Shown: one piece after another, positions 6,227-8,508 of the stretch
Position numbering within the stretch: the first letter of the stretch is position 1
How the letters are laid out: each line of letters begins with the position of its first letter
Position numbers and translations under genes: made by a program
NCBI GenBank assembly: GCA_005792225.1
Contig: SXSP01000283.1
Span: 1 to 8,508 of the forward strand
Length of the DNA stretch: 8,508 nt
Reading direction: 5' to 3'
From: Bdellovibrionales bacterium
GTDB taxonomy: Bacteria; Bdellovibrionota; Bdellovibrionia; Bdellovibrionales; JAMPXM01
Notes under the pieces: model-generated
The model's database searches: none
Told to the model about the DNA's origin: nothing
Seen by the model: only the letters and a program-made list of their open reading frames with translations

Positions 6227-8444
6227 AGTTCGCCCTCCAGCCGGTTTTGTAAGCTTGTTGTAACGAGGCCGTATCACAATCGATCAGAGCGCCAATTTCA
6301 AGTCGTCCCGCCAGAGTTCGGCCCAACCGATGGAGTTCCACCTTCGGAGCCGCCGCCCTTGCTTCGGAGAACGCCGCCTCGAACGACTCGGTCCGAGCGG
6401 GATCGACGGCAAAGATCGCTTCGTAGAGGTGCTCTTCGAAGAGCGAGGCACCGTCGGCTGAGGCGCGAATCAATTTCAACGCATCAAAGTCGATGCGGGC
6501 GCCAACGCCTTGTTCAGACATGCGCGCCAATGCATAGGCTAAACCAAACTTGCCCACGGCGCGGGTGCTCTCGACGCCGGAGACTTGCGCGAGCTTCCGC
6601 GCTATGCCGATGTAGCCGCAGACCGCGTAAGGATCGAGTTCGCCCATGCCCATGATCTTCTTCTGCGCGACTTCTTGATGAACACCGCCGGTGACGAGGC
6701 CCGGAAGGCGCATCACGAAGAGATCAAGACCCGCCCGAGAGAAATGGCTGAGCGGCATTCCATTTACCGAATCGCGTAGACCCACGAGGCCCGTCGACGG
6801 CGTCGGCGTAATGTTCTTACCCATCGTCTCATTATAGAAGCTGACATTGCCGCTGATAATCGGCGCCTGGATCCCGGCACAGATCGCGTTCATGCCTTCA
6901 AGTGCCGCGACGAAATCGCTCATCACGTTTTCGCGCTCGGGATTCCCGAAGTTCAAACAGTCCGTCACGGCCAAGGTTTCAAAACCTTTGAGCGCGAGTT
7001 CGATTGCGGGGTACGCGATGGCGTCGATGCCGCCGACGCGCGCGTCAAAGCGCATGAGGTGAGGACGACAGCCCAGTACGACGCCGAGGCCTCGTCCCGA
7101 ATCTTTCAGGCGAATCACGCCGACGGAGTCCAGGCAGTCGCGGGCCGTGCTCGCTCCCACCCGGCTGTCATATTGACGATGAATCCAGTCGCGATTTGTT
7201 CCGCGCACGTGCGAGAGAACGGATTTTAGTTCGCCCTCAACGTTTTCGGAAGTCACGCGCATCTCCGCGCGCGAAGTGACGCGATTCTGCGGCTCCAGCT
7301 TTTTAAATGGACGCTGATAGAGCGGAGCGTTCTCGGTCAGAAGATCGGGATCGATCTCCGTGAGGGTTTCGTTCTTCCAGATCAGTTGCACGGTGCGCTT
7401 GTCGGTTACTTCACCGATCTTCACCGCATCGAGGCCCCAACGATGGAAGACCGCGGCCAACGCCTCGAATTTCGCGGGCTCGCAAACCAGGAGCATGCGC
7501 TCCTGACTTTCGGAGAGAAGAATGTCTTCCGGAGTCATCGAAGAGTCGCGAAGCGGAACTTGATCGAGATGGATTTTAAATCCCACCCCGCCTTTGGATG
7601 CCATTTCGAAGCTCGAGCTCGTAAGACCCGCAGCACCCATGTCTTGAATCGCGACGACGAGATCTTCTTTCATCACTTCGAGGCAAGACTCGATGAGAAG
7701 CTTTTCGTAGAAGGGATCGCCAATCTGGACCGTCGGGCGTTTGCTCGCCGAGTCGGCTTCGAAGCTTTCGGATGCCATCGAGGCCCCGTGAACACCGTCT
7801 CGTCCCGTCTTAGCTCCGACGTAAACGACCCAGTTCCCTTGCCCCTTCGCTTTTGATAGAAAAATTTTATCGCCGGGACGGAAGAGTCCGACCGCCATGG
7901 CGTTCACGAGAATGTTCGTGTTGTAAGTATCGTGAAACTCCGTCTGTCCCGTGATGGTCGGAACACCGACGCAGTTGCCGTAGCCGCCAATGCCGCGAAC
8001 GACGCCGTCCACGAGTTGAGTCATGCGCGCGGCCTTGGGTTCACCGAAGCAAAGATAATCCGCCAGCGCGACGGGCCTTGCACCCATCGTGAAGATGTCG
8101 CGCAAGATTCCACCGACTCCCGTGGCCGCCCCCTGATAAGGCTCGATGAAACTCGGATGATTGTGGCTCTCGATTTTAAACGCCACTCGTTCGCCCTCAC
8201 CGAGATCGACGACGCCGGCGTTTTCGCCGAAGCTTTCGAGCACGCGGGGCGATTTATTGAAGAGGTTCTTCAGATGAACTTTGGAACTCTTGTAGGAGCA
8301 ATGCTCGCTCCACAGTGCCGAGAACAACGCCCACTCGACACCTTGCGGATCCCGCCCGAGAAGGCCGCAGATCTTTTCGTACTCGCTCTCATTCAAACGG
8401 TACGTTTTCAGCTTGGCTTTAAATTCTTCACCCGTGAGTTTCAC
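6207..8444 (-). CDS. purL: Phosphoribosylformylglycinamidine synthase, PurL subunit (small type)
   Basis: ATP-dependent synthetase subunit that converts formylglycinamide ribotide to the amidine, using ammonia from PurQ; the small-type complex also needs PurS. The 745 residues match the B. subtilis-type PurL (about 742) rather than the roughly 1,300-residue enterobacterial fusion. Signatures: [10 protein letters not shown] (46-55) in the N-terminal part, [21 protein letters not shown] (92-112), [11 protein letters not shown], and [19 protein letters not shown], typical of the AIRS/FGAM synthetase fold. A second, repeated synthetase half follows (for example NFGNPE and [10 protein letters not shown]). 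The start is GTG at 8444, with GGTGG six bases upstream. It begins 16 bases after the probable purQ stop, and its last 20 bases overlap the purF start. No frameshift or missing segment is seen. Confidence 0.96.
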   Translation of the reverse strand: MKLTGEEFKAKLKTYRLNESEYEKICGLLGRDPQGVEWALFSALWSEHCSYKSSKVHLKNLFNKSPRVLESFGENAGVVDLGEGERVAFKIESHNHPSFIEPYQGAATGVGGILRDIFTMGARPVALADYLCFGEPKAARMTQLVDGVVRGIGGYGNCVGVPTITGQTEFHDTYNTNILVNAMAVGLFRPGDKIFLSKAKGQGNWVVYVGAKTGRDGVHGASMASESFEADSASKRPTVQIGDPFYEKLLIESCLEVMKEDLVVAIQDMGAAGLTSSSFEMASKGGVGFKIHLDQVPLRDSSMTPEDILLSESQERMLLVCEPAKFEALAAVFHRWGLDAVKIGEVTDKRTVQLIWKNETLTEIDPDLLTENAPLYQRPFKKLEPQNRVTSRAEMRVTSENVEGELKSVLSHVRGTNRDWIHRQYDSRVGASTARDCLDSVGVIRLKDSGRGLGVVLGCRPHLMRFDARVGGIDAIAYPAIELALKGFETLAVTDCLNFGNPERENVMSDFVAALEGMNAICAGIQAPIISGNVSFYNETMGKNITPTPSTGLVGLRDSVNGMPLSHFSRAGLDLFVMRLPGLVTGGVHQEVAQKKIMGMGELDPYAVCGYIGIARKLAQVSGVESTRAVGKFGLAYALARMSEQGVGARIDFDALKLIRASADGASLFEEHLYEAIFAVDPARTESFEAAFSEARAAAPKVELHRLGRTLAGRLEIGALIDCDTASLQQAYKTGWRANFESLGQ
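6231..6238 (-). promoter_or_regulatory. Strong ribosome binding site for purF inside the end of purL
   Basis: Minus-strand GGAGGGCG (6238-6231) lies within the last codons of purL. Its GGAGG core is seven bases before the TTG at 6226-6224. It decides between the TTG start and the GTG at 6277, which has no purine-rich site upstream. Confidence 0.6.
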
Positions 8445-8460
8445 TTTTAACCACCCAACT

Positions 8461-8508
8461 TTAAGTCAATTCGAAGAACGCAGCGCCGTCGCTTCCGCCC
8501 ATCCAGTC
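8461..8508 (-). CDS. purQ: C-terminal end of probable PurQ (glutaminase subunit), cut by window edge
   Basis: Only the last 15 codons and the TAA stop are inside the window. They encode [15 protein letters not shown]. This resembles the end of small-type PurQ proteins, where a leucine-rich turn is followed by Gly-Ser-x-Asp-Gly and a short hydrophobic helix. The stop lies 16 bases before the purL GTG. PurQ supplies ammonia to PurL and is commonly encoded just upstream of it, so the context fits. The fragment is too short to prove identity. Confidence 0.55.
   Translation of the reverse strand, partial: DWMGGSDGAAFFELT

Noticed and set aside
7932..8450. 172-codon plus-strand open frame opposite the start of purL
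   Set aside because: It covers conserved PurL motifs on the other strand, has no neighbour on its strand, and shows no known motif.

Overview
The window is ordinary chromosomal DNA of a moderately GC-rich, Gram-negative-type bacterium. A Gram-negative cell is suggested by Mpl, the murein tripeptide ligase, next to an LD-carboxypeptidase, and by a Sec-type secreted protein with four cysteines. The protein sequences look most like those of Bdellovibrionota or neighbouring deltaproteobacterial lineages. That placement is an impression from sequence style, not a search result. I see no mobile element, CRISPR array, rRNA or tRNA.

Layout. Positions 22-1105 (plus strand) hold two genes of unknown function: a secreted 252-residue protein and a small, highly charged 66-residue protein. 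A 12-bp hairpin at 1113-1139 lies where these genes meet the opposing gene set. Everything from 1148 to the right edge is read on the minus strand. In order of transcription it is: the tail of a probable purQ (8508-8461), purL, purF, ldcA, an AmiE/beta-lactamase-fold serine hydrolase, and mpl. Gaps are 16 nt, a 20-nt overlap, 64 nt, a 4-nt overlap and 24 nt, so the set could form one transcript. No gene-free stretch exceeds about 125 bases.

Function. PurQ and PurL together (with PurS, not seen here) make formylglycinamidine ribotide, and PurF makes phosphoribosylamine, the first committed step of purine synthesis. The last three genes form a peptidoglycan-recycling set. LdcA trims tetrapeptide to tripeptide and Mpl joins the tripeptide to UDP-MurNAc. 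The serine hydrolase between them resembles the AmiE/YbbE MurNAc-L-Ala amidase family and may free the stem peptide from the sugar, the job AmpD does in enterobacteria. That last role is inference.

The most interesting point is this compact recycling cassette with a leaderless AmiE-like enzyme, placed behind purine genes. I found no clearly new defence, RNA or mobile system.
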